Below, piece by piece: positions 11,290 through 22,945 of a stretch of 64,000 nt of DNA; within the stretch, counting starts at the first letter, position 1, and each line of letters opens with the position of its first letter. The translations under genes were made by a program, and so were the position numbers. Source of the stretch: Lycorma delicatula. Its lineage: Eukaryota > Arthropoda > Insecta > Hemiptera > Fulgoridae. The notes under the pieces are model-generated. The model made no database searches. It was not told the DNA's origin and was given only the letters and a program-made list of their open reading frames with translations. Location of the stretch: contig NC_134465.1 in the NCBI RefSeq assembly GCF_047948215.1, positions 45,949,446 through 46,013,445 on the forward strand, in the 5' to 3' direction.

Positions 11290-11739
11290 TACATTAGATC
11301 ATAAATCCTTAGGAAATTTCGCTATACTAACTATTATTGTTATTATTAAAATAGTAATAAATTTTGAAAAAATAAAATATATGTCAATAAATTTCTATTT
11401 CACGTAAAAAAGAGATAACGTGTCCTAGTTTTTCTTGTACTTGTGAAGAATACAAACGATCTAAGATATAGAAAAATCGCTGTCATAAGAACTATAAGAT
11501 TTTCTTACAACTTTGCTACCCTTCGATCCTTAAAAATTGTTTCTACTGTGTAAAAGGGGAACTATTTACAAAAAAAATTCCCAGTTATCAATATAAAGTT
11601 TGTCGCTAAACGTTGATCTTTACTACAACATTTTGCATCTGTGATATTAAAAAGTAAACGCCGGCATGTTTAAAAGAAAGAAATGTAAGCCTGACAAAAA
11701 TTTTTCTTTTACAAAATTTGTTTACTTTATTAATATTCA

Positions 11740-12375
11740 CAAAACTATAAAAATAAAGGTATATAACCTTAATTACGTAAAATCTGGAGACGTGTTCGTT
11801 TTTCCCCCTGTGTCCCTCATCTACTGACCTTTGAATTGAAAATTTAATAGCATCAATGACCAATATATAGAATTAATCTGACCATGTTTGATCACAACGG
11901 GTTAAATAGTTATGGAGATATAAAGTGATTTATAGGCCAACATCGAAAACCATTTTTAAGAGTTGGGATGAAATTTAGCAATATTTTCTTTTTTTTACAA
12001 AAGTTGTTTATAAATATTTACAAAATTAACTAAAAGAAAATATAACATTAATTATGAAAAATCTGGAGACGATTTTGTTTTACCCCCTGTATCCCTTACC
12101 TCCGACCTTTTGGATTGAAAATTTAACAGCATCAATTCTCCTACTATAGAAATATTACAGCCAAATTTGGTGAAAATCGATCAAGTTCTTCGGGAGATAT
12201 AAGGCAATTTACACGGCAACATACATATATACGCATATTTTGTCGCGGAAATTTCGATACCATTTTTCGGTTTTCTTGGGGTCAATTCGTCAAGATTCGG
12301 TTATAACTGGATATGCCCAATTTTAAACGATCACCATAATTTCCCATCTATACAGCTATACAGACGAGAAAGTAA
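11740..12375 (+). repeat. R5 repeat, two tandem diverged units
   Basis: Unit one (about 11750-11965) and unit two (about 12033-12240) share the order TCTGGAGACG, CCCCCTGT.TCCC, TGAAAATTTAA.AGCATCAA and GAGATATAA. A tail with GGGTCAATTCGTCAAGATTC, then GAGAAAGTAAAA follows, like 3955-4063. No coding function is apparent. Confidence 0.6.
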
Positions 12376-12379
12376 AAAT

Positions 12380-14440
12380 TGAAGAAATATGAGATAACTA
12401 ATGAGTCAGAAACAAAAATGGGGGAAGGAGAGAGAAATTATAGAGGAATTCGGTATCGTAAAGTACATACACAATGGGAAGGTCTAGGTTGTAATTTATT
12501 ATTGTTTTTATATAATAATATTATTATTAGTACGACCGGAACTTTGTTAAAATACAATTAAAAGCTCTTTTTGTTATATGAAACTGTTAATAACATTCAA
12601 GTACCTTAAATCTCCTGCCTGAATAATACATATTCATTAATAAATACATTTATTGTAAGAGTATTATATTTATAACATAGGTAGCCTATACGAATTATTA
12701 TCAGATATATCAAAGTACTACACGTATTTATTGCGTAATAATATAAGAAGGATATATAAAAAGTTGATTTATAATTTATATAGTAGTACAAAGTATATAT
12801 AATTAAATAATAATAATATTATATTAAGCTGATTGAAGAAATTATTCGAGTCTGAATCACTCATTTATTATTCCATTGGAAAATATGTACGTAAATCCAA
12901 GTAATTTCTCATGATGTAATATGTACAGATAAAGAAAATTATATTGTGTGCAATGTAACTTAAAGCTCGACTATAGAATAACATAATTGATCGATACATA
13001 TTTATATAAAAACATACATAATTTATTTAGAAATAACAAGATAATCACGGAGTTCGTTAGAACTTCGTCGGTAAGAGGCGACGAAGTCAACGAACTACGT
13101 TTATAGTTCTAAACATGACCTAACCTAACAGTGAAATGAAAATGCACTGAAATATAGAAATACTGGAATGGGCACTGCCTATGTCCAACGTGAGCGGAAA
13201 ACGAACGTGAGACAGATAGATTTAGAGGTGTAGTTGTCATTGTCGCACAGTTCAGCGCATGCGCATTGTATCTAACGTACCGTCCCTTCAGAAAGTGATT
13301 CCATAAAACTTAATTGTATTGTTCACGATTTTAATAATTTTTATTTTTACAGTGAATGAAACATTTACTTTCATAGCAACATGATTATGTGTATGTAAAT
13401 ACAGCACTTACTCATTGACTCTGTTTGTTTGTTTATGTTATAAAATGTATTAAAAATATCCGTCAATAATTTTTATAAAATTTACTCTTAAATCACTATT
13501 TATTGGTTGCTTATTTAGAAGTTAATATTAAGTGATAAAATCTCATAATTCTATTTAATTAATAGAAAAATTTCATTGCTTATCAATATTAAATAAATGT
13601 TGAGTTAATCATTGTATCATATAAATGTTTTTATAAAAACTTTCTACAATAACTTGAATTATGAAAGATAACTTGTGATTTGTGATGAGAGAGATCGTCA
13701 CAAACTTTTTGAATGGACTGTAGACAAAGAGAGGTATACCTCTAAATCAGCTATCTTTGTTGGCACGGATTTCTAACGCTAGTGCCCATTCCAGTATTTT
13801 TATATTTCAGTGTGAAAATGGGGAAACAAATAACAGTGAAAACATTATATTTTAGTTCAATTAGATTAGTAATAAAAAATACTTTCAAAAAACACTGGAA
13901 TTTTGTTAGACAAATTTTTTTTTCCATTTGATGAACCGCGGGACTCGAATATGTCATTTTATTCATTTTTAAATATACCTTTACGAATCGGCCGCTAGAT
14001 TGCAATACTTGATAGTACTAGGTAGCGTACAAAAACTTTATAATGTATTTGAAATAATAAAATTTAAAAGAAAGTATACTACAGCTTGTTTTAATAGTAA
14101 ATGCTGTTATATAAATGAATATACGGAAGGTAAAATTTTTTTTAATTCCAATACTTCTTTAAAAAAAGTAAAAGTATTAGTTTACAAAAGATTATGTTAG
14201 TTTTATTAAAAAAAGAATAAATAAACAGAAATAAATTCTTTTTGTAAAAATCGAATTTAACGATAAAAATCGAGGGTTATACTTAAAAATAAGTTGAATA
14301 TTACATGACGGATTTTCGATTCGTAATTATACTAGTTTTATTAAAAAAGGAAATATATGGTATAAAGTGAACGATATGACTATCAACAAAAAAAAAAATT
14401 GGCCGTGAAATTCAATTTGTTTGTTCTAAGGCAATAAATC
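12380..14440. other. No gene recognised; AT-rich with a small imperfect hairpin
   Basis: Nothing coding is recognisable. At about 13050-13096 an imperfect inverted repeat pairs GTTCGTTAGAACTTCGTCG with CGACGAAGTCAACGAAC around a short loop. Two CCTAA units at 13120-13130 match the insect telomere motif but are too few to mean anything. Confidence 0.45.
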
Positions 14441-14504
14441 TTAATAATAAATTCATAGATAACAATCGGTAATTCATAAAAAGAATAATCTAACAAAACG
14501 CAGT

Positions 14505-16085
14505 GATATCCAAAAAAATTACATTAAAATTGTAAACCGTACTGTAAGTATCTTGCGTACTGTAAGATATCATTTCTTCCGCTCAAAAAACAAAAATTTC
14601 TGCAATATAAATAAAACTGTTTTTAACAAAATGATTCTGATATCAAAAAAGGTAAGACACTATATTTCTATAAATCTGTTATTAATTTAGAATTTTCTTT
14701 AAAAAAAAATACATGTTAAATCTACGTAATAGACAATAGATATACAATAACAGATAATAAACAATGTTTAAATGTTCCATATAATATGCAAAAAAAAAAT
14801 TTGTTACAAAAATCTTACCGGCCCGATTTCATTTATATGTAATATATATCACATTTACAGAAATAATACAATTAATTCTTATGATTATTCGTTTTTAATA
14901 AATGAAATCGGCCCGGTAATAGTTTTGTAACAATTTATTCTTTTTCTGCTTTTTATATGGAACGCTTAAACATTGTTAATTATCTGTTATTGTATATCTA
15001 TTGTCTATCATATATTTAACATGTATTTTTTTTTAAAGAAAATTCTAAATTAATAACAAATTTTGATAACAGGAATGTAATGTTTTACTTTTTTTTGATA
15101 TCATTAACATTAAATTAAAAACAGTTTTATTTTTTTATTTTTTAAGACCATAATGGATCACTTTAGTTCATTTTTTTTTTGGCAAGTTCTTTCTTTTCTT
15201 GCTAATTTATTGTTTTTTAGCTTTTCTTTTTTGCCAGTAATTTCTAAAGGTTTCAGATCTTCTTGCCCTTTCTTGTTCAGAATACACCCGGCTTATTGTT
15301 TTCTTGGGTTTTAATAGGAATCTTGTTTCTTTATTTTTTAATTCCTCATAGTTTCCGGTTTTCGTTTTTAGGTTTTCACGGGTTATGTCTAATTCCTCCA
15401 TGTCTTTCTGTACTTCGTATAACCAGTTCGGTCTGCTTTTTTTGTTCCAGAAAAGTTCGATTATCCATCTGATAACTCTGGTCTCTTCCATTCTGAAAAT
15501 ATGTCAAAGAAAGGAAATTCTCTTCTTTCTAAATTTATTAGTTATCGGGATGATCGTTTTGTAAATCTCTTCGTTTGGAATAATTCTCCAAATCCCGTCT
15601 TTTTTAATGTTTTTCCCGATTCATCGTCTGTCTTTCAATCTTTTCCAGTTTATCGGTTAACCTTGTCTTGTAAGGTCCAAATATGGTTTCGCATCCGTAA
15701 AGTATTTCTGGTCGGATAACTGAGTTATAATGTCTTATTTTTGTGTTTATGGACAATTTTTTTGTTATAGATGTTTTGTGTTTTTATTGTGGCTTTGATG
15801 AGTTTATTTATTCTATCATTCCAGTTTGGATTTTTTTGGAGGTTGTGTGTGATGTTTTCCCCCAAATATTTAAAGTTTTCTACTAGTTCTATGTCAATAT
15901 TGTTTATTTTTACTTTGCTTATGCATAGTGGGTCTCTCACCATAATTTTGGTTTTTTCGTATGAAAAACAGTTTTATTTATATTACAGAAACTTTTGTTT
16001 TTTGAGCGGAAGAAATGATATCTGCGAGACTCTTACCTTACAATTTCATTGTAATTTTTTTGATACCAATTGCAGTTACCTAATG
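14505..16085. mobile_element. Long palindromic (fold-back) element 1, right arm split by LINE-B
   Basis: The left arm (about 14505-14835) is closely complementary to 14899-15132 continued at 15980-16085. The inner ends are exact: CCGGCCCGATTTCATTTA at 14818-14835 against its complement at 14899-14916, with a 63-nt loop. Outer pairing includes TTGAGCGGAAGAAATGATAT at about 16003-16022, complementary to about 14563-14582. Similarity may go on weakly to about 14440 and 16105. The arms are about 330 bp and no protein is encoded. Such structures are known as fold-back transposons or long-hairpin MITEs; which applies here is unproven. Confidence 0.85.
15133..15963 (-). pseudogene. LINE-B non-LTR retrotransposon, 5'-truncated, 16-bp target duplication
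   Basis: Reverse-strand frames read, in order, VENFKYLGENITHN (15943-15725), then RHYNSVIRPEILYGCETIF and a short deletion, then RWIIELFWNKKSRPNWLYEV through a basic end at RNYWQKRKAKKQ (stop 15207). This order (YLGE, then the RPE.LYG.E motif, then the W..EV..D..E tail) is that of the C-terminal region of non-LTR reverse transcriptases. AAAAACAGTTTTATTT at 15117-15132 recurs exactly at 15964-15979, and the A-rich tail is at the low-coordinate end, as target-primed insertion predicts. The insertion broke the right arm of palindrome 1. It is inactive: truncated and frameshifted. Confidence 0.85.
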
Positions 16086-16116
16086 ATAGATGAATTTTGT
16101 AGCGTTTCCTACGCTA

Positions 16117-16968
16117 CAATTAATGATGTTAAAGAACAATTTAGATTCGGAGTAACAGTACAAGGTGAAAAGATAAAGATGTTACGATTTGCTGATAATA
16201 TAGTAATTCTAGCCGAGAGTAAAAAGAATTTAGAAGAAACAATGAATGGCATGGATGAAGTCCTACGCAAGAATTACCGCACGAAGATAAACAAGAACAA
16301 AACGAAAGTAATGATATGTAGTAAAAATAACGAAGATGAACCACTGAATGTGAAAATAGGAGGAATAAAGATTATGGAGGTAGAAGAATTTTGTTATTTG
16401 GGAAGTAGAATTAGTAAAGATGGACGAAACAGTAGCGATATAAATTGCCGAATAGCACAGGCGAAACGAGCCTTCAGTCAGAAATATAATTTGTTTACAT
16501 CATAAATTATTTTAAATGTCAGGAAAAGATTTTTGAAAGTATATGTTTGGAGTGTCGCTTTATATGGAAGTGAAACTTGAACGATCGGAGTACCTGAGAA
16601 AAAAAAGATTAGAAGCTTTTGAAATGCGGTGCTACAGGAGAATTTTAAAAATCAGATGGGTGGATAAACTGACAAATGAATAGGTGTTGCGGAAAATTGA
16701 TGAAGAAAGAAGCATTTGGAAAAATATAGTTAAAAGAAGAGACAGACTTATAGGCCACATACTAAGGCATCCTGGAATAGTCGCTTTAATATTGGAAGGA
16801 CAGGTAGAAGGGAAATATTGTGTAGGTAGGCCACATTTGGAATATGTAAAACAAATTGTTAGGGATGTAGGATGTAGAGGGTATACTGAAATGAAACGAC
16901 TAGCACTAGATAGGGAATCTTGGAGAGCTCCATCAAACCAGTCAAATGACTGAAGACAAAAAAAGGTT
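16117..16968 (+). pseudogene. LINE-A copy, 5'-truncated
   Basis: From about 16117 (TTAATGATGTTAAAGAACAA) the forward strand encodes VKEQFRFGVTVQGEKIKMLR, then the palm motif, here FADN instead of FADD, the YLGSRISKDGR block, VYVWSVALYGSET and the terminal SNQSND. Stops interrupt it at about 16503, near 16578 and at 16681. After the stop TGA come only AGACAAAAAAA, so the ORF ends at the poly(A) tail. It abuts the outer end of palindrome 1; I could not find a target duplication. Confidence 0.85.
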
Positions 16969-16974
16969 TTATAG

Positions 16975-18020
16975 ATTCTATTTCGTCAGGAAAAACTTCA
17001 TCTACAGTTTTCTACTTAGTTTCGTTTTTTTTCAAATTTTTACATTCCCGTTATCATTTTTATACCTAAAAAATCCTTTGATAAAACTGATTTAACCGTT
17101 CTGGAATTGTATAGTCAAGTTAAAAAAAACAATAAATCACGCATCTTATAGCATAGTCTAATCTATTCATAGTCACGTAATAGGGTTAATAGATATCGTA
17201 ATATTTCTCATATATGGTTCTATTAACATCGCAAGTGATAAGAAACAAACTACTAATTAAGATACGGTCATGTAGTAAATACGTATAAAACAGTTGCTTA
17301 ATAACTGTTATACGTGAATAAAACGCAACAATTCAACGCTTATAGAATTATTTCTTATTTAACATTATTTTTTTTATCAAGCTACTCTGTTAGAATATAT
17401 ACTACCTATTTATTCCAAATAAATATTACTTACTATATAAGTAAGCCAATCTTTTTTCTTCACTTCAATCAATAACAGTGTAACAATAATTATGATGTAA
17501 ACATTTTAAAAATTATTGAGTATATATATTTTGTAATTTATTAAATTTAAAAAATACGCGTTAGTAATGCGTAAGTAATCAATATGCGAAAGACTTTATT
17601 TAATTGATTTACATAACAGACTCTCTGGTAGTTGAAACTTTAATATTAAGTACAACGTATAGAAAGTTAAAAATAAAAAATTGTTCGTTATATAATAATA
17701 AAGTCATAAAATTATATGGCAATCAATTACATATATATATATACATACTATTTCATCAGCATTTTTTTTTTATCGTACGGTATACATATTTCTGTTGTTA
17801 TTAAAATTAATTATTACTATTATCTTTTCTGATAAGATCACTATAGTTTCTCCCAGAAATATCCTTCCAATCTTGGGCAATGATGTTAAAGTCTTAGACC
17901 GGATGTTTCTATTTTTGCGTCAACTTGATTTTACGTATAAAATTTGATATTGTTGCATATATGTTTTTTATTGGAAGAGTTTTTAACGTGTTAGCTTTTT
18001 CTGTTTTTATATTTGTTTTT
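16975..18020. other. No gene recognised; AT-rich spacer
   Basis: No coding relic or match to the named repeats was noticed between the LINE-A copy and the next R1 repeat. Confidence 0.45.
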
Positions 18021-18029
18021 TACATTCTT

Positions 18030-20030
18030 GTACGAAATAAAGGAAGTATTGAGATCGCGAAAAATTTCGGTTTTCAGATTTCAACGGAAATATCCATTTT
18101 GACCAGTTTCGGCGTGACGTTTGTATGTATCTTGCATAACTCAAAAACGATTAGCCGTAGGATATTGAAATTTTGCTTTTGGATTGTTGTAACATATAGT
18201 TGTGCACTTCTCCTTTTGATTGCAATCGTCTGAACCAAAAGTGTCCAAAAAGCCCAAAATCCAAAATAAATTGGATTTTTCTAACTGCGTAAACAGCCTT
18301 CATTTAAAGCTTTTCAACGATATATCCAGTGGTATTTATTTTCATTCCTTCCATAATTATAACCAATTTTTTTTTGTCTTCAGTCATTTGACTGGTTTGA
18401 TGCAGCTCTCCAAGATTCCCTATCTAGTGCTAGTCGTTTCATTTGAGTATACCCTCTACATCCTACATCCCCAACAATTTGTTTTACATACTCCAAACGT
18501 GGCCTGCCTACACAATTTTTCCCTTCTACCTGTCCTTCCAATATTAAAGCGACTATTCCAGGATGCCTTAGTATGTGGCCTATAAGTCTGTCTCTTCTTT
18601 TAACTATATTTTTCCAAATGCTACTTTCTTCATCTATTTGCCGCAATACCTCTTCATTTGTCACTTTATCCACCCATCTGATTTTTAACATTCTCCTATA
18701 GCACCGCATTTCAAAAGCTTCTAATCTTTTCTTCTCAGATACTCCGATTGTCCAAGTTTCACTTCCATATAAAGCGACACTCCAAACATACACTTTCAAA
18801 AATCTTTTCCTGACATTTAAATTCATTTTTGATGTAAACAAATTATATTTCTTACTGAAGGCTCGTTTAGCTTGTGCTATTCGGCATTTTATATCGCTAC
18901 TGTTTCGTCCATCTTTACTAATTCTACTTCCCAAATAACAAAATTCTTCTACCTCCATAATCTTTATTCCTCCTATTTTCACATTCAGTGGTCCATCTTT
19001 GTTATTTCTACTACATTTCATTACTTTTGTTTTCTTCTTGTTTATTTTCATGCGATAGTTCTTGCGTAGAACTTCATCTATGCCGTTCATTGTTTCTTCT
19101 AAATCCTTTTTACTCTCGGCTAGAATTACTATATCATCAGCAAATCGTAGCATCTTTATCTTTTCACCTTGTACTGTTACTCCGAATCTAAACTGTTCTT
19201 TAACATCATTAACTGCTAGTTCCATATAAAGATTAAAAAGTAACGGAGATAGGGAACATTCTTGTCGGACTCCCTTTCTTATTACGGCTTCTTTCTTATG
19301 TTCTTCAATTGTTACTGTTGCTGTTTGATTCCTGTACATGTTAGCAATTGTTCTTCTATCTCTGTATTTGAACCCTAATTTTTTTTAAATGCTGAACATT
19401 TTATTCCAGTCTACGTTATCGAATGCCTTTTCTACGTCTATAAACGCCAAGTATGTTGGTTTGTTTTTCTTTAATCTTCCTTCTACTATTAATCTGAGAC
19501 CTAAAATTGCTTCCCTTGTCGCTATACTTTTCCTGAAACTAAATTGGTCTTCTCCGAACACTCCTTCCACTCTCCTCTCAATTCTTCTGTATAGAATTCT
19601 AGTTAAGATTTTTGATGCATGACTAGTTAAACTAATTGTTCTGTATTCTTCACATTTATCTGCCCCTGCATTGTTTGGTATCATATTATAACCAAATGAA
19701 ATTTTAATTAATAAAATATTTGGATCTTATAAAGAGAAGGCACACCGGTTCGAATTAGATTTCTTTTGTTTTTTTTAATTTTTTTTTTTTTTTTTTAATT
19801 TATATATATATTTATTAATAATTAATAACCTCTGATTGTAAAAATATTTTTACGATAAATACTAATTCAATAATAACAATAAAACACAATTATGACAAAA
19901 TATCAGAAGTTATTAATGAAATAAAATTTTATCTACTTTTAATTAGAAAAAAAAATGTTTATGTAATTTAATAGGCATACACGGAAGTCATCATGCGGTG
20001 TCCACATCAGATTTTTCTATTCAGTTATCC
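18030..20030 (+). repeat. R1 repeat split by a LINE-A insertion
   Basis: The first part (18030-18366) has GGAAGTATTGAGATCGCGAA, the CAACGGAAATATCC block and AACTCAAAAACGATTAGCC; the second (19685-20030) resumes at ATTATAACCAAATGAAATTT and ends with the GTCCACATCAGATTTTT tail. Removal of the LINE leaves a continuous R1. Confidence 0.85.
18367..19684 (-). pseudogene. LINE-A, longest copy in the window, inserted in R1
   Basis: Reverse strand. The upstream frame (19684-19385) reads EYRTISLTSHASKILTRILY, GEDQFSFRKS (reverse transcriptase fingers) and AFIDVEKAFDNVDW (palm A motif F.D.EKAFD). After a frameshift, the 319-residue frame (19339-18380) has VRQECSLSPLLFNLYME (palm B), LRFADDIVILAE (catalytic FADD, palm C), KINKKKTKVM (thumb side), VYVWSVALYGSETWT, the C-terminal GHILRHP block and SNQSND. 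The stop is followed by AGAC and poly(A). The 11-bp duplication ATTATAACCAA at 18356-18366 and 19685-19695 frames it. The endonuclease and N-terminal reverse transcriptase are absent (5' truncation). It is a nearly intact C-terminal two-thirds, so probably a young insertion; the frameshift and truncation make it inactive. Confidence 0.92.
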
Positions 20031-20034
20031 AAGA

Positions 20035-20900
20035 AGGGAACCTTTACACCTCCTTCGGAATTTGTTAAATTCTATTTATTTTAATTAAATTTTATATATA
20101 TATTTTTTTGTTTACGCTTTATTTTAATTCTATTTTTACGGTTGTGATATAAATTTTAAATGTATTTTAAGAAAATTTTTATTTGTAAGTTTATTTTTTG
20201 TTTAATTTTTTAGGCGAGTTTTATTTTCTGTTATTTGTTTTATAAAATCATTTTATTCCGGGCAATGATAACACGAAAGCGTTTTTCGCCGTCCAAAAAA
20301 AAAATAACGAACTAATTAGTTTCTACGTTGAGTACTGTTTGCCCTTCTTAGCTTCATTCTTTTTTTATATGTGACGCGTTTCAAAACCACTCCATAATTA
20401 AAACTTATTGTACTGGTACTTTTAAATTTATCTTAATTTTTATATAGCGTTTAGTCAACCCCCCTCACTATATTTGATGTCATGTCTTATCTGGCTTTCT
20501 TCTTTTTATTAATGGTTAAACTTATCTTTTCATTTTAATCTTAAACTAATTTTAAACTTATATTTTCAAACTTATCTATTTCCTGTTTTCAATAAATTGA
20601 GTTTGTTCTTATTTTCTTGAATACAGTAAATAGATAAATAAAATGAAAAAATAATGTAACCATTAATAACAAGAAGAAGGCCAGATAAGGCATGACGTCA
20701 AATATATGGAGGGGCTTTGACTAAACGCCCCTTATCTTTTATATAAAAATATCGGAAATTTAAGTGTTAGTTAAATAAGTTTTGATAATAGAGTTGTTCT
20801 GAAACGTATCAACATATAAAAAAATGAAGCTAAGAAAGGTGAATAGTACTCAACATAGAAACTATACATATTTTTTTTATATTTTACTAAAAACAAAATA
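20035..20900. other. No gene recognised; imperfect inverted phrases
   Basis: The text near 20440-20530 (TTTAGTCAACCCCCCTCACT, CTTATCTGGCTTTCTTC) reappears reversed near 20670-20730 (GAAGGCCAGATAAG, GACTAAACGCC), so this 20320-20860 stretch is a weak palindrome with arms of about 200 bp, ends TGAGTACTGTTTGCCCTTCT and GGTGAATAGTACTCAACATA. Confidence 0.6.
20320..20862. mobile_element. Palindromic element 3 (imperfect long terminal inverted repeats)
   Basis: Left text at 20320-20530 (CTACGTTGAGTACTGTTTGC, AGCTTCATTCTTTTTTTATA, GACGCGTTTCAAAACCACTC, CGTTTAGTCAACCCCCCTC) is matched in reverse complement by 20670-20862 (GGGGCTTTGACTAAACGCCC, GAGTTGTTCTGAAACGTATC, AAAAATGAAGCTAAGAAAGG, GTACTCAACATAGAAACTAT). 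No coding region lies inside. Compared with palindromes 1 and 2 it is shorter and has more gaps. It looks like a non-autonomous DNA element or fold-back. Confidence 0.65.
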
Positions 20901-20907
20901 TATGTAC

Positions 20908-21240
20908 AGAGTGTACCGTGAAGTTGAACCGGCACATTGGTAATCTACTCTATTCGTGAAAATAAGGAAAAAATTATATAAAGATGTCCTAAATGTTTCG
21001 TTTACGAATTACGGCTAGTAAAAGATTTCGCTCGGATTTCAGCTACCCCGATAAAATGCGGTCGTACTGAAATTTTTAGGATTCTACTTAAAGGGTAGAA
21101 TTAGTGATTTCTTAAGGGTTTTGACCTGAAAAATCTAAAAAAATCGGGTTTACTGCAAATTTGTTTTTTTTTTAATCGGTATCCGGTTTTTTAAAAAAGT
21201 TTTTACGTTTTAGGGTTCAACTATTTCATATAGATCAACT
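20908..21240 (+). mobile_element. Terminus of a Tc1/mariner-like element (fragment a)
   Basis: Starts GTACAGAGTGTACCGTGAAG and continues GTGAAAATAAGGAAAAAATT and AAAGATTTCGCTCGGATTTC. A parallel copy starts at 21712. The TACAGAGTG opening recurs at 44115, 48410 and 57190 at element ends, so it is read here as a terminal inverted repeat. No transposase follows. Confidence 0.5.
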
Positions 21241-21664
21241 TAAAATAAGTACGTGCTTCGCACTGCTTTTGACCTTTTATCTCAGGAATGATGGGACATT
21301 AATCGTATTAATTTTTTTTTCAATATTCGTTAAAGAGTTGGGGGATTATCAGGAGAAAAGAAATTACAATCGTCTTCAGCGGCATTTAGAGAATACCTTA
21401 TTAAAGCAAATTTGTTACCTACAATGCAAATAAATAATAAAAAAATAGTTCTTTGAAACTTTTTTTGTTTTTTGTTTTTCTCTATCCCCGTTCATGTTAA
21501 ATATATATTTTTTTAAATATTTTAAAAGTTCATATAAAACTTCATATTCTGAGCTATCAAGAAATGTCTACAATCTTCATCCAGTTTACGGTATTAATTT
21601 CAGTCACACGGTTTATTTAAATTGTGTATAAGTACGAAAATACCATTCACGTAAAATGCAATTT

Positions 21665-21669
<5 letters not shown>

Positions 21670-21708
<39 letters not shown>
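21670..21708. repeat. (TA)n microsatellite
   Basis: Uninterrupted TA dinucleotide run of about 38 bp. Confidence 0.95.
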
Positions 21709-21711
<3 letters not shown>

Positions 21712-22020
21712 TACACGGAATGTATCACGAAGTTCTCCCGGGACTTTCATAAACTTTTTCTACTCGTGAAAATAATGGAAAAGGTTTATATAAATATGTG
21801 TATATATATCTTAGGATGTTTCTTTGCGGCTAGTGAAAGATTTCGCTCGGAATTCAGGTATCCCGGTGAAATATCTTACTGATATTTTTTAGCAGGTTAG
21901 TTTAAGGCCAGAATCAGTGAGTTTTTATGGTTTTTGACCTGAAAAATCGTATAAAATAGGTCTCAGAACAGTATCTGCAAAATGTTTTGAGAAATCTATG
22001 GAGGTTTTCCCCCCATTAAT
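21708..22020 (+). mobile_element. Terminus of a Tc1/mariner-like element (fragment b)
   Basis: Parallels 20908-21240: CACGAAGTTCTCCCGGGACT, CTCGTGAAAATAATGGAAAA, GTGAAAGATTTCGCTCGGAA, GACCTGAAAAATCGT. The two are direct copies about 800 bp apart. It ends near a short inverted phrase, GAGGTTTTCCCCCC / GGGGGAAAACCTC, at 21999-22034. Confidence 0.5.
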
Positions 22021-22039
22021 TCGGGGGAAAACCTCTTTT

Positions 22040-22790
22040 TTAGTTTGACGTACAATACCTTTGTTAAATGGGTAATAAACATGTAGAACGTTTAAACAAA
22101 ACTTGTAGAGAATTTAATTGTGTACAAAATGGTGTAAGATTAGTTGAATAAAAAAGAAAAGTTAGAAAAACTGAAATTCTATTTATAAACTGTGCACCAA
22201 ATAAAACTGCATTATACATACAAGTTTATAAGAAATTTTTAAAAATGAGCTCGTCATTTTCAACAACTTTCACCCGAAATAAACAGCTGACATGAGATTG
22301 AAATTGTTTAAGAAGATCACAAAAATTTAGCCAAGTTTATTGTGTTTTTTTTTTTTTTAATTGTTAATAATAATGGAAAATTCTATTTTTAATTCAATTA
22401 ATGAAGGAATTGAAAACACGCACGAAATTGTCGGTCTACTTAATTTTTAAACTGCATTAAAGGCATATTGAATATATAAATAAAAACAAATAAAAAAAAG
22501 GTTTATTTAAAAGGAAACAGATTTAATTTATGTTCTTTATTACTTTTATTCTAAGATGCACACTAAATGAGTAAATTTCAAAATCAATTTTTCGATAAAA
22601 AAAAGGGGCTAACCTACTTATATATATTTAAGAAAAGAAATTACCAACTTTGGTTATAACGTTAAATCGTATAAAATTGTTTTGTCCTTTTAATTAAAAT
22701 ACTTATAAGTTAATCGTTCAAGTTTCGTTAAAACAAGTTATATCGTCTATGTGTAATAACATACAACAGATACAGATCAAGGTAATCAAA
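22040..22790. other. No gene recognised; AT-rich spacer
   Basis: No coding relic seen. Confidence 0.4.
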
Positions 22791-22795
22791 TCGAG

Positions 22796-22945
22796 ATAAC
22801 CAGCTGGCTGAGTAATGGTTAAAATACTGGTTTCTAGATCAGCCAGTCTTGGGTTTGATTCTTGACAAGGGTCTGACATATTTTCATTTATAATTTCATC
22901 GTTATTAAAATTATGTTCAAGGACGCAATACTTATATATATATAT
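22796..22945 (+). repeat. Possible tRNA-derived SINE or tRNA relic
   Basis: GCTGGCTGAGTAATGGTTAA resembles an internal A box, and GGGTTTGATTCTTG, 45 nt later, resembles a B box. The anticodon arm does not fold convincingly, and an A/TA-rich tail follows at about 22930. Only one copy is in the window, so this is weak. Confidence 0.35.

Noticed and set aside
13119..13131. CCTAACCTAAC, possible interstitial telomere repeat
   Set aside because: Only two units; expected by chance in AT-rich DNA of this length.
17925..18585. Hydrophobic forward frames of 102 and 121 residues
   Set aside because: The first lies in AT-rich spacer and R1, whose T-richness imitates membrane segments; the second crosses the R1/LINE-A junction antisense.
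22796..22870. Functional tRNA gene
   Set aside because: A- and B-box-like phrases are present but I could not form a complete cloverleaf with a 7-bp acceptor stem.
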